Under the pieces are notes generated by a model that saw only the letters and a list, made by a program, of their open reading frames with translations, did not search any database and was not told the DNA's origin. From contig DBZJ01000051.1 of the NCBI GenBank assembly GCA_002311635.1, forward strand, positions 1 through 27,649: a stretch of 27,649 nucleotides of DNA, given 5' to 3'. Source of the DNA: Syntrophaceae bacterium UBA1163. Lineage in GTDB: Bacteria > Desulfobacterota > BSN033 > UBA1163. The position numbers and the translations under genes are program-made. Numbering within the stretch: position 1 is the stretch's first letter; every line of letters begins with the position of its first letter. This document shows positions 15,763-24,100 of this stretch, piece after piece.

Positions 15763-15777
15763 GTAAGAGAGTCTTAC
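15763..15777. promoter_or_regulatory. Putative toxin-antitoxin operator (site 1)
   Basis: GTAAGA-GAG-TCTTAC is a perfect 6-3-6 inverted repeat 22 bases upstream of the antitoxin ATG. A near copy lies at 15873-15886. AbrB-type antitoxins bind such dyads to repress their own operon. Confidence 0.5.
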
Positions 15778-15841
15778 CATGTATCAAGGGATTGAGACAA
15801 TGTATTACATCATCTCCCCTTATCAAGGGCAGAGTAAAAAG

Positions 15842-15857
15842 CCCGTTCTCTAACGGG
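15842..15857 (-). terminator. Short hairpin with T tract on minus strand
   Basis: CCCGTT-CTCT-AACGGG; on the minus strand it is followed by CTTTTTAC. It could stop transcripts entering the toxin-antitoxin operon from the right or act as an attenuator in its leader, lying between the two GTAAGA-type sites. Confidence 0.5.
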
Positions 15858-15872
15858 GTTTACTTCTTTACT

Positions 15873-15886
15873 GTAAAGAATCTTAC
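15873..15886. promoter_or_regulatory. Putative toxin-antitoxin operator (site 2)
   Basis: GTAAAGAATCTTAC is a near-palindrome that shares both GTAA and TCTTAC half-sites with site 1 at 15763-15777, about 110 bases away. The repetition supports a regulatory role but no promoter between them is clear. Confidence 0.4.
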
Positions 15887-16003
15887 CAACTTTAAATTTG
15901 GAAGTCAAATGTTTCCATTCCGGAGAGGTCAAAGAAGGGGTTTATTTGACAGAGCGTTAGTAGTGGGGGTGTTACTTATAAGAAATGAGATTAATTTTAT
16001 TAT

Positions 16004-16031
16004 GTAGCGTCGGCACTTACTGCCGACGGGC
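16004..16031 (+). repeat. Dispersed 28-base palindromic repeat, copy 1
   Basis: Begins GTAGCGTCGGCA and contains TGCCGACG; the TCGGCA/TGCCGA arms form a stem around a 5-base spacer. Copies 2 and 3 are at 16208-16235 and 19208-19235 (opposite strand). Looks like a REP-type element. Confidence 0.75.
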
Positions 16032-16207
16032 GATAAGCCTTCTGCGAATGACGACCGACGTGTAAGGCACCGAAGTAGCTGGAAAATTCCTGTATCTTGC
16101 GCTTGTTCATTATTGCAAACCTATCTCGTCCTCTTGAACCTCAACGAACTGACTGAGATTCTGCAATTAGACGACAGCTAGTGTCCTGTTTTTTAGACAA
16201 AAAAACG
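16032..16207. other. Intergenic stretch between palindromic repeats
   Basis: Part of the roughly 580-base region without a gene between the antitoxin and the PD-(D/E)XK-like gene. No ORF with recognisable content, no tRNA-like fold. The flanking repeats suggest material gained and decayed. Confidence 0.4.
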
Positions 16208-16235
16208 GTAGCATCGGTATTCTCTGCCGACGATG
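16208..16235 (+). repeat. Dispersed 28-base palindromic repeat, copy 2
   Basis: Begins GTAGCATCGGTA and ends TGCCGACGATG. It matches the reverse complement of copy 3 at about 23 of 28 positions and copy 1 over the GTAGC and TGCCGACG parts. Confidence 0.72.
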
Positions 16236-16289
16236 AGCAAACCGGGGTGAAATTGCAGCCAAGGGTTAAAGAGGTTATCGTATGGCAGG

Positions 16290-16324
16290 CCACAAAAAAC
16301 AAAATAATAGGGCCTACCCCTATT
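16290..16324 (-). terminator. Terminator of the PD-(D/E)XK-like gene
   Basis: On the minus strand AATAGGG and CCCTATT (16318-16324 with 16306-16312) pair around a 5-base loop, followed by ATTTTGTTTTTTG. The hairpin starts in the stop codon of the gene at 16320. Confidence 0.65.
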
Positions 16325-16991
16325 TTTTCCCTATTTTATCCTTCTGCCATTCGCGTAATGTCTTAAGACCCTCTGTTTCTCTAAGTACCTGGTCAAGAGA
16401 TGTCTTCATGAGATCATCATCAATTATATCTAGAAGGCCTTCCCAGAAAATCATACCTGTCTGGATGTCTTTCTTCGGCTCAAAATACTTAGGATTGGAG
16501 AGGCACCTTTTGCAATCTCCATAAGATTTCTGAGGAATGATATAGTAAAAGCCCTTGTATGAGAGACTACATTTACATAAAAAATCGTAATATCGAAGTT
16601 CCTTGGGATCTCTCCAAGCTTTAGGAGGAACCTCGCCGCCTTTTGCTTCCAAAAGTATTATTAATGATAGTTCTTTATTCTGGATTAGGAAATCAGGGCG
16701 TAAGCTCCAAAAAGTTGAACGGAAAATATCAGGGCGGATTCCATAGTATTCCGCGTCTTCTATTGCAAATGCCTTCTCTGGGTAAAGCATCGGCGGTTTG
16801 CTCGAGGGCAGATGGAAGAGTTCGGAGAATGTTTTGGATTTATCAAGGTCATTCCTATCACGAACTACATTGAGTTGACTCCAAAATTTTGAAGTATCAT
16901 ATGTTGGTGTATCATCTAACTTGCATGCTTCTGCTAGAGAAGCAGATAGAACCCATTCTGGAAATTTGTGGGTAAATTCTTTTTCTTCCAT
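16320..16991 (-). CDS. Hypothetical protein with PD-(D/E)XK nuclease-like motif
   Basis: A 223-residue protein I do not recognise as a named family. Residues 98-119 read L-R-P-D-F-L-I-Q ... S-L-I-I-L-L-E-A-K-G-G. An Asp100 after R-P, a hydrophobic strand and E115-x-K117 form the core of PD-(D/E)XK nucleases such as restriction and repair enzymes. A C-x2-C pair (K-C-S-L and C-K-R-C) lies in the second half. The start has a strong GGGAGGTG site and a hairpin terminator follows, so the gene looks real and self-contained. No methylase is adjacent, so restriction activity is unproven. It could be a remnant of a defence or repair system. Confidence 0.65.
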   Translation of the reverse strand: MEEKEFTHKFPEWVLSASLAEACKLDDTPTYDTSKFWSQLNVVRDRNDLDKSKTFSELFHLPSSKPPMLYPEKAFAIEDAEYYGIRPDIFRSTFWSLRPDFLIQNKELSLIILLEAKGGEVPPKAWRDPKELRYYDFLCKCSLSYKGFYYIIPQKSYGDCKRCLSNPKYFEPKKDIQTGMIFWEGLLDIIDDDLMKTSLDQVLRETEGLKTLREWQKDKIGKK

Positions 16992-17013
16992 GTGTGCACC
17001 TCCCTAATTTTTA

Positions 17014-17226
17014 TTAACTTGAAAAATTCTTGCGCATAATTTTAATGTCTGCCTGATACTCTTGCTGAACAATGCATACCTTTACATCGGCTTCCCATTC
17101 GTTTTTGACAAGTTTGCCGCCAGCAAGGATTGCGGCACTCTTTTCCTGGTAGGGCTGATCAACAAAATAGATCTTGTATTTTGCTTTATACGGCTGTTTG
17201 ACTATGAAAACCTTTGCTTGTACCAT
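17014..17226 (-). CDS. Small DUF6150-like repeat protein
   Basis: About 70 residues from the ATG at 17226, preceded by GGGGGTGG. It is built of short repeats of a beta-strand pattern: A-K-V-F-I-V-K-Q-P-Y-K-A, then Y-K-I-Y-F-V-D-Q-P-Y-Q-E, then V-K-V-C-I-V-Q-Q-E-Y-Q-A-D-I-K-I. This matches the DUF6150 type as I remember it. The longer frame to 17373 runs into the repeat at 17281-17365 and should be disregarded. Lies 22 bases upstream of the PD-(D/E)XK-like gene on the same strand, so the two may be co-transcribed. Function unknown. Confidence 0.65.
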   Translation of the reverse strand: MVQAKVFIVKQPYKAKYKIYFVDQPYQEKSAAILAGGKLVKNEWEADVKVCIVQQEYQADIKIMRKNFSS

Positions 17227-17280
17227 TGGCAGCCACCCCCTGTCGAATCTGTAACGGTATGGGATTTTGGAATATCCTTC

Positions 17281-17365
17281 TGAAATCCCTCCCCACCTCC
17301 GTTTTTCAAAGGGAGGAGAAATCTTTTCCCCCTTTGTAAAAGGGGGATTAAGGGGATTTGACGGA
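17281..17365. repeat. Dispersed hairpin repeat (CCCCCTTT/AAAGGGGG type)
   Basis: CCCCCTTT (17328-17335) and AAAGGGGG (17339-17346) form an 8-bp stem, preceded by a second, weaker CCTCC/GGGAGG stem. This combination followed by ATTAAGGGGATTTG is a common intergenic repeat in bacterial genomes. It sits in the 250-base gap between the AAA+ gene and the DUF6150-like gene. Confidence 0.6.
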
Positions 17366-17480
17366 ATTTTCAAAAAGCTAAAGTATCACCGAATTTTGAA
17401 CATGCGTCTCTAATGCTACTACGAAATTTCCCTTTGTGTCAAATTAGTAAATCTCAGTCATCTCAGTTTAACTGGATTAT

Positions 17481-18812
17481 TCAGTCATGTTTGAAGCCCA
17501 CGAAAAATTCCTTCTTTTTCTTCATTCGGGTGAACGCGGTCTCAAAATGATCCATCTTAAGCTGGACTATCCCCATATCATCCATATCTCGACATTTTAG
17601 AGCTTCCTTCTTAGCAAGGATAGCTAATTCGTTGATCTGGGCGCCATTATAACCATCTGTCTTTTGAGCAGCGTTTTCGATGATTTCATCCGACCCATCA
17701 CGAAGAGGGAGAAGTCTTTTCAATAATGTTTTTCTTCCCCAAAGATCCGGAGGTTTCAATTCCAGAACCCGGTCAAATCTACTCGGTCTCTCTTTAAGGG
17801 CAGGCTCGATTGATTCGATGTCATTTGTGGTTGCTATCACTACGATATCTCCATTCTCTTCAAAGCCATCCATTTGGTTCAATATCTCTCCTAAAAGCTT
17901 GATATTTCCCCCTCCGTATTCAGATCGATTCGATGCATAGAAGTCCAGGTCTTCCAAATAAATGATGGTCGGAGAAAGTTCTCTCGCCATTTCAAAAAGA
18001 TGAGACACCTCGACTGGTAGACTCAGTTTTGATGGTGTAACCCAGATGAAAGTACAATCGATCTGAGAGCATAAAACCTTTCCAAGAAGTGTTTTTCCAG
18101 TTCCTGGTTCTCCATAAAGAATCAACCCTCTCTTTCTTGGTAACCCATTCCGTATATAAGCTTCCCTGTTTTGAAAAAAATCGAGAACATTCTCTTCGAT
18201 CTCCGTCATAATTTCCTGACTGAGAACAATGTCATCGAAGGTATATTTTTTGCCAATCTTTAACAACGACCCACCTGGTTTCACCTTCTTCCCTTTTAAG
18301 TAATGATTATCTTTGACCCAATCTCTAATTTCCTGTATAAAGCTTCTTAAAAAAGTTTCCTCTATTTTCTTCGTTACAAAGAAAACTCGAACAAAGTACT
18401 TTACCCCCTCAAAATTAGCCTCCACTCCAAATCGTACGATTAACTTCCTCCTGTTGGTAAGATTTTGATAATAACAAATTCCGTCTTCGAGTAATGATTC
18501 ATGAACACCTTTCTCCACTTCCATCTGGAGATATAGAGGAACAGATTCTTTTTCACTTTCATTAAATCTTCTTACATCCAGAAGTTTCCAGTCCTTCAAA
18601 AGGGCTTTAATCGCTCGCTCAACTGCAGGGTATTTGTAGATTGCGAAATCTTCCTGAATTATCAAAATTTCTCTGAGTGGGGCTTCAAGAAATTCGCTGT
18701 AGGACTTTTGGTGTTCGTTGGTGAGAGAATAGTTCCTGTAATCTTTGAGGACCCTTTCCAGCCTTTCATCCCATTTTTGTGGAAAGAAGTCTATTTCAAA
18801 TTGGTGACTCAT
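17481..18812 (-). CDS. AAA+ ATPase (FtsH/CDC48-type ATPase module, no protease)
   Basis: 443 residues. The N-terminal 190 residues have no recognisable domain but are rich in charged helices. The ATPase has Walker A G-E-P-G-T-G-K-T (234-241), Walker B I-I-Y-L-E-D-L-D (283-290), sensor A-T-T-N (327-330) and a Q-M-D-G-F stretch. The arginine finger R-P-S-R-F-D-R (342-348) is also as in FtsH and CDC48. There is no HEXXH, so it is a remodelling ATPase rather than a protease. I prefer the ATG at 18812, which follows AAAAGGCGAG; an ATG at 18845 would add 11 residues. It heads the accessory minus-strand block, with the DUF6150-like and PD-(D/E)XK-like genes downstream. Role unknown. Confidence 0.85.
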   Translation of the reverse strand: MSHQFEIDFFPQKWDERLERVLKDYRNYSLTNEHQKSYSEFLEAPLREILIIQEDFAIYKYPAVERAIKALLKDWKLLDVRRFNESEKESVPLYLQMEVEKGVHESLLEDGICYYQNLTNRRKLIVRFGVEANFEGVKYFVRVFFVTKKIEETFLRSFIQEIRDWVKDNHYLKGKKVKPGGSLLKIGKKYTFDDIVLSQEIMTEIEENVLDFFQNREAYIRNGLPRKRGLILYGEPGTGKTLLGKVLCSQIDCTFIWVTPSKLSLPVEVSHLFEMARELSPTIIYLEDLDFYASNRSEYGGGNIKLLGEILNQMDGFEENGDIVVIATTNDIESIEPALKERPSRFDRVLELKPPDLWGRKTLLKRLLPLRDGSDEIIENAAQKTDGYNGAQINELAILAKKEALKCRDMDDMGIVQLKMDHFETAFTRMKKKKEFFVGFKHD

Positions 18813-18845
18813 ATTTCGCTCGCCTTTTAGGATCCGTTGTTTCAT

Positions 18846-19207
18846 TCAAAAAACATCCCTATCAATTATTTATTCCTCCTTAATGGTGTAGGGTGAAGAT
18901 GAATGGGAGTTTACCCTCCTCAGGATAAAGCCACAGGTCTTGAGACCTTAGATGAAAGGATTCCGTTCGACCCCACCAATCGGTTTGTGGGGTAAACTTG
19001 GGGATGTCCTGTCCTCCAAAACATCTGGACGAAAGATATGCTTCAGTCCATGAAATCTCATGTAGGGCGAAGTTTTTGGTAAATTTATAAGCTTAAATAT
19101 TGCAAAACCAATGCCACAGATTAAAGATTCATTGTGTTTTTCATTATTTTTTGTGACATTTCTTCATTTCGGGGGCACGTACTGAATAGGAAGGGGAAGT
19201 CAGAAGG
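18846..19207. other. Gene-free region with nested inverted repeats
   Basis: No plausible gene. ACCCCAC (18970-18976) pairs with GTGGGGT (18987-18993), and an outer AGTTTACCC near 18909 can pair with GGGTAAACT near 18990. GGTCT-TG-AGACC lies between them. The arrangement is compatible with a structured RNA or the degraded end of an IS605-type element. The rest is AT-rich without notable signals. Confidence 0.35.
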
Positions 19208-19235
19208 CATCGTCGGCAATAAATGCCGACGCTAC
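19208..19235 (-). repeat. Dispersed 28-base palindromic repeat, copy 3
   Basis: On the minus strand it begins GTAGCGTCGGCA and ends TGCCGACGATG, like copy 2. It lies about 50 bases past the fdhE stop. Confidence 0.75.
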
Positions 19236-19269
19236 CATATGGGTATTTCACGACACACGAATCACGGAC

Positions 19270-19283
19270 ACGGTCACGTTATC
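19270..19283 (+). repeat. 14-base inverted repeat flanking fdhE, right side of the gene's 3' end
   Basis: CACGGTCACGTTAT occurs here directly after the fdhE stop, and its exact complement occurs at 20159-20172 before the fdhE start. The two copies face each other around the gene. Confidence 0.6.
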
Positions 19284-19285
19284 TT

Positions 19286-20137
19286 TCAGATGGCCCATGG
19301 GTTGGGGACAGGTCTCTTATAACCTTTTTGAGTGGCTAAAATATCGAGATGGAGGGTGGCGAGATCCTCTAAAACCGGATCGGATTGTTCAATCTTTCTG
19401 AAATCAATCGTTTTAATATACTGATGGCATTTGTCGCAGAGATCGATGCGGTGGGCTTCCTCTCCCTCTCCATGAAAATAATGGAGAGATTCTTGATCCT
19501 TGTTGCCGCAGAAAGGGCAGAATAGTCGGTCAACTCTCCATTGATAACCGCAGAAGGAACAGAGGAGATACCGCTTGCCCACATCCTCCTTCAAGAGGCT
19601 TAGGGAAGGAAGAGACCCACAGACCGGGCAGTAACCCTTGAGGCAGGTTTCAGGATCGACTTCGGTGCGAAGTTGTTCCATTCCTGCTTCAATCGAAGGC
19701 TTGATGCTGCTCTGAATCAGAAATAGAAAGACTTTCTTGTCCAATCCGAATTCATCCGCCACCCGCTCAACCCTTTGCTCTGCCAATCCTTTCTTCAATA
19801 ATTTCTTCAAGTCTATTCCCGCATGGTCGAGAGCTTTTCCGATCTTCGCCACTTGCTCAGCCATATGCGGGTTTGCCTCTTTTCCGATGTGACAAAGTGT
19901 TTCGAAGAGGCTAACGGATGCTTCAGTATCCAATGGGAAATCTTCTTTCTGAATTAATGAGAAGCCTTCTTTAGCTGAGAATTCCTTCGATTTCTTCTTG
20001 AGTATTATAGGAGCAATTTTTAAAGAGGTTTTGACTTTATCCTGCGCCTCTTTGACCTTCTGGTAGAAATCCAGAATCTCTCCGTAGTCGGGTCTCTTCT
20101 TTTTGAGTTGCTGGATTCTATCTCCCAAGTCTTCCAA
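19286..20137 (-). CDS. fdhE: Formate dehydrogenase accessory protein FdhE
   Basis: A 283-residue cytoplasmic iron protein needed for formate dehydrogenase maturation before Tat export. The second half carries four C-x2-C pairs: C170/C173, C193/C196, C207/C210 and C234/C237 (C-P-V-C-G-S, C-S-F-C-G-Y-Q-W, C-P-F-C-G-N-K, C-D-K-C-H). This is the two-rubredoxin-site pattern of FdhE. The start is a TTG at 20137 with GGGAGG five bases ahead. It follows fdhB on the same strand after a 237-base gap that contains a terminator, so it may have its own promoter. Exact 14-base inverted repeats flank the gene. No fdhD is nearby. Confidence 0.9.
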   Translation of the reverse strand: MEDLGDRIQQLKKKRPDYGEILDFYQKVKEAQDKVKTSLKIAPIILKKKSKEFSAKEGFSLIQKEDFPLDTEASVSLFETLCHIGKEANPHMAEQVAKIGKALDHAGIDLKKLLKKGLAEQRVERVADEFGLDKKVFLFLIQSSIKPSIEAGMEQLRTEVDPETCLKGYCPVCGSLPSLSLLKEDVGKRYLLCSFCGYQWRVDRLFCPFCGNKDQESLHYFHGEGEEAHRIDLCDKCHQYIKTIDFRKIEQSDPVLEDLATLHLDILATQKGYKRPVPNPWAI

Positions 20138-20158
20138 TCAAGCCTCCCATTGTAAAAA

Positions 20159-20172
20159 ATAACGTGACCGTG
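20159..20172 (-). repeat. 14-base inverted repeat flanking fdhE, 5' side
   Basis: Minus strand CACGGTCACGTTAT, identical to the copy at 19270-19283 in the opposite direction. It lies 22 bases ahead of the fdhE start codon. The adjoining intergenic stretch up to 20300 has short repeats of GGACACG but no gene. Confidence 0.6.
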
Positions 20173-20302
20173 CTTGCACGCCGTAGTGTCCACATCTCAC
20201 CGCCCCGCTCAAGAAAAGGTTCTTTGGCCGATGAGAACGCTTTGGACCAAATGTTTCAGCACGCAGGCGTGTCCGTGTCGCGTGTCCGCCCAAAATCTTA
20301 AT

Positions 20303-20348
20303 TATAAAAAAAACGGGCTTGTTTCGACAGCTCATCCGAAACAAGCCC
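20303..20348 (-). terminator. Terminator of the fdhAB operon
   Basis: GGGCTTGTTTCG (20315-20326) pairs with CGAAACAAGCCC (20337-20348), a 12-bp stem with a 10-base loop, followed on the minus strand by GTTTTTTTTATAATT. It begins 27 bases after the fdhB stop. Confidence 0.9.
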
Positions 20349-20374
20349 TGATCACCCCCCTGTATTTCGGAGTC

Positions 20375-21109
20375 TTATCCGATGATTTGTCGAAGATCGC
20401 TCAACGGCTGGAAGAGACGTTTGAGTGCCATCTTTCTTGTAATCCCAATGCTATTCTCCGCCGCAGCGAATTTGTGATACTTCTTGGGGTCGTCCACGAG
20501 GAGATAGATGGTCCGGACATCATCGGGGTTAGCAAGCAAAGCGTCTTTATAAACTTTTTTGACTTCTTCGAATCTCTTATTTGCTTTTTGGAGCATGTCC
20601 TTCCGATCACCGAAATTCATGGTACCGGTCGGGCAAGACTTGACACAAGCCGGCAGCATTCCCTCCTTAATCCGGTCAAAGCACATTGTGCATTTGGCCA
20701 TTCCGCCAACCTTCTCATTCCATCTTGGAATGTCATAAGGGCAGGATTCTCTGATGGCCTGAAAATCTGCTGCCTTAACCTTCACCTTCGGATTAAAAAT
20801 CACCGCGCCGGTGGCTTCGTCCCTGGAGACGGCCTTAGAGCCTAAAGATTCCGCTGTTGCCTTGCAGGGGGGCTCAATACAATGTCTGCACTGGTCTGCA
20901 AAGAAATACCATTTGGTTTTTCCACCCTCTTCTAACTCACTGAACCTCACCAGTTTGTACGTAAAAAAGGAGAGATCAGACGGGTTCTGATGGTTTCCCC
21001 GTTGAAGGGTTTTGGTCCCTGGATTCTTATTCCACTGCTTGCAGGCAATCTGACATCCCCGGCATGCCATGCATTTGGTCGTATCTATAAAAAAGGATTT
21101 GTCTGCCAT
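20375..21109 (-). CDS. fdhB: Formate dehydrogenase iron-sulfur (beta) subunit
   Basis: A 244-residue ferredoxin-like electron-transfer subunit that should carry four [4Fe-4S] clusters. The clusters are seen in C-M-A-C-R-G-C-Q-I-A-C, then C-R-H-C-I-E-P-P-C, then C-P-Y-D-I-P, and C-T-M-C-F-D-R-I with C-V-K-S-C-P-T-G-T. There is no C-terminal membrane helix, unlike FdnH/FdoH, and no cytochrome b subunit gene follows, so a soluble periplasmic FdhAB complex like those of Desulfovibrio is likely. It has no signal peptide of its own and would be carried across with FdhA. The ATG at 21109 follows AGAGGAGATGA, overlapping the fdhA stop region. Confidence 0.93.
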   Translation of the reverse strand: MADKSFFIDTTKCMACRGCQIACKQWNKNPGTKTLQRGNHQNPSDLSFFTYKLVRFSELEEGGKTKWYFFADQCRHCIEPPCKATAESLGSKAVSRDEATGAVIFNPKVKVKAADFQAIRESCPYDIPRWNEKVGGMAKCTMCFDRIKEGMLPACVKSCPTGTMNFGDRKDMLQKANKRFEEVKKVYKDALLANPDDVRTIYLLVDDPKKYHKFAAAENSIGITRKMALKRLFQPLSDLRQIIG

Positions 21110-21123
21110 TCAAATCATCTCCT

Positions 21124-24100
21124 CTAACTCCTTGTCGTTCTCTTGGCCGGCTGCTGAGTGATTTTTTTGACATTGGCCATAAACGCCTTGGACTCTGGAA
21201 TCATGGTGTTTGGATCCCCGATCGTTGGGGTCAGTAAATTAGCACTCTCCCCTCCATCCTTGGGATGAATCCAGCCATAGTGCCATGGGATTCCTATCTG
21301 GTGGACGATGTTACCAGCGATGTTGAAAGGCTTAAGGCGAGAAGTGACAATGGCCACAGCCCACACTTTGCCCCGGGAGGTCTCCACGATCACCTTGTCG
21401 CCGTTGCTAATCTCTTTAAGCCTGGCCAGCTCCAAACTCATCTCGCAGAACATTTGAGGCTCAGCCTCGATGAGCCAGGGCAGCCAACGGGTCAAGACAC
21501 CTGTCTGCCAGTGTTCGGTCACGCGGTAGGTGCTGCAGACAAAAGGATATCTCGGATCGCAGGTGGCAAATTTGTCCAGACCTTCTTCGAATATCTTGAT
21601 GACCGGGCTGATTCTCTGGTTGGACATCACATTTTTTTCGATAGGACATTCCAACGGCTCATAATGTTCAGGGAACGGTCCATCTTTTAGCCCGGGTCCG
21701 AAGAGGGAGGCGACCCCGTCAGGCTTCATGATAAAAGGATAAGCTCCGTCCGTCCCCATAGGCGGAACTGCATTATCGGGCACATCCCCTACCCATTGCT
21801 TTCCGGCTGCATCCCATTTGAGAAGCGGCCGGTTTGGATCACGCGGATTTCCATCCAGATCCACGGAGGCGCGATTGTAAATAATCCTGCGGTTAACCGG
21901 CCAAGCCCAGGCCCATTCCGGATAGAGGCCCAATCCTGTTGGATCGGTCTTCTTCCTTCGAGCAGCCATATTGCCAGCCTCCGTGTAGCTCGCAGAGTAG
22001 ATCCAGCTGCCGCAAGAAGTTCGGCCATCATCGAGCAGGTAAACGAAGCTCGGAACCAGGGTTCCCTTTTTGTATGCTTTCTTGTCCGCAGGATGTTCTG
22101 GAATGTCTTCTAAAAAATATCCATTGATCTCTTTGGCCACTTTGTGAATACCGAAATGGCCGTTGGTCTCGTAGTCCCACTTCAGATTCAAGATGGGTTC
22201 TGGAAACACCCCTTTTCCTTTCTCATAAAGGGCGCGAACCTTATTGAAGAGCTCATAGATGATATCCCCATCGGGTCTGGCCACTCCGGGTGGATTTGTT
22301 GCCTTGTAGCGCCACTGCATCCAGCGGCCACTATTGCTGATGCTGCCTTCCTTCTCCATCGAAGCAGCGCACGGGAGCTGAAAGACTTCGGTTCTAATCT
22401 TTTTGGGATTCATGCCCGGACCTTTCCAGAAGGAACCGGTTTCGTTATCAAAAAGATTTACATTGACCATCCAGTCCAGCTTGGTCATGGCCTGGCGAAC
22501 CTTACCGGCATGCGCTCCGGAGCAGGCCGGGTTCATGCCCCATGCGAAGAAACCCGTAAAGGTTCCCTTGTACATTTCGTCAAAGAGGTACAGCCAGGAA
22601 GCATCTTGGCCCTGATCAAGCTTGGGTAGCCAAGAATACCCAAAATCATTTTCTTTAGCGGCCTTGTTTCCGAATACGGATTTCAGATAGCTGGCAGCGT
22701 ATTTCGGACGGTTTTTCCACCAGTTGACACTCCGAGGGTCTTTTGAAGTCGGGGTGGTCTTGTTGTAATCGGCGAGTGTTGTCAAATGGGCCTGGGGCGT
22801 TGGCAAATACGCTGGCCAGACGTTGTAGAGAAGACCTGCATCCGTAGAGCCCTGAACATTCGACTCTCCCCGCAGCGCATTGATTCCGCCGCCCGCAATT
22901 CCCATATTGCCGAGAAGAGACTGGACGATGCACATGGCGCGAATGTTCTGGACGCCCACGGTATGCTGGCACCAACCCATGGCATACAGTTCTGTCCCCA
23001 CCTTATCCGGAGCACCCGTCGCGCCATAAGCCTTATAGACTTTTGTCAAGTCTTCTTCAGGAGTCCCCGTGATCTCAGTTACTTTCTGTAGTGTGTAGCG
23101 CGAAAAATGCTTTCTTAGAAGCTGGAAGACACAAAGTTCATGTTGCAGAGTCATATCTCTTTTGGAAATCCCATTTTCATCTTTCTCCAAAGCCCAGGTG
23201 GATGCGTCATAAGCCCTTTTCGTAGGGTCATAGCCTGAAAAGAGCCCGTCATCAAAACTATACTTCGGATTTACAACAAAAGAGGCATTGGTGTAGTTTT
23301 TGACGTAGAATTCATCATAGAGCTTATTGTCCAGGATGTACTTAATCATACCGCCCAAGAAGGCGATGTCCGTTCCGGAGCGGAGCCGAACGAAGATATC
23401 CGCCTTTGCCGATGTGCGAGTAAATCTGGGATCGACATGGATAAAGACAGCTCCTTTATCACGGGCTGCTTGGATCCACTTAAAAGAGACCGGATGATTC
23501 TCCGCCACATTACCACCCATGTTCAAGATGACGTCGGCATTTCGAAAATCGATGTAATGGTTGGTCATTGCGCCGCGTCCGAACGACTCTCCCAGAGCCG
23601 CTACAGAGGGGCTGTGTCAGATACGCGCCTGATGTTCGATATAGATGATGCCCAGTGACCTGAGGAACTTCGAGTAGAGCCAGCATTCCTCATTGTCGAG
23701 GGCTGCGCTTCCCACGGAAGCGATGCCATTGGTTCGATTGACCACCTGCCCTTTGGCATTCTTCTCCATAAAGCTCGCGTCCCTGCTCTTTTTGATATTT
23801 GCCGCAATCTTATCCAGGGCCCATTCCCAAGTAACCCCCCTCCACGTGTTACTATAGGGCGCTCGATAGAGGACCTTTTGCAGCCTGTTCTCGTTGACGG
23901 CAATCTGATAGAGGGCGCTTCCTTTGGCGCAGAGAGCCCCTTCGTTGATAGGATGATCTGGATCCCCCTCGGAATTGATTACTTTCCCATGAGCGTTTGT
24001 ATGGACGATAATCCCACAGCCGACCGAGCAATAGCAGCAAATCGTAGTGGTTTCCTTCGCTCCTTTAATTCGAAGCTCTTGGGCATAGACCTCCGCCCAT

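Noticed and set aside
17227..17373. N-terminal extension of the DUF6150-like gene
   Set aside because: It translates an intergenic repeat; the ATG at 17226 has a ribosome-binding site.
20174..20845. 223-codon plus-strand ORF over fdhB
   Set aside because: Antisense to fdhB, spans the fdh terminator.
23569..23619. fdhA as a pseudogene broken by a stop codon
   Set aside because: The TGA falls at the known Sec position, the frame is otherwise intact over 1020 codons, and selA and selC are present.
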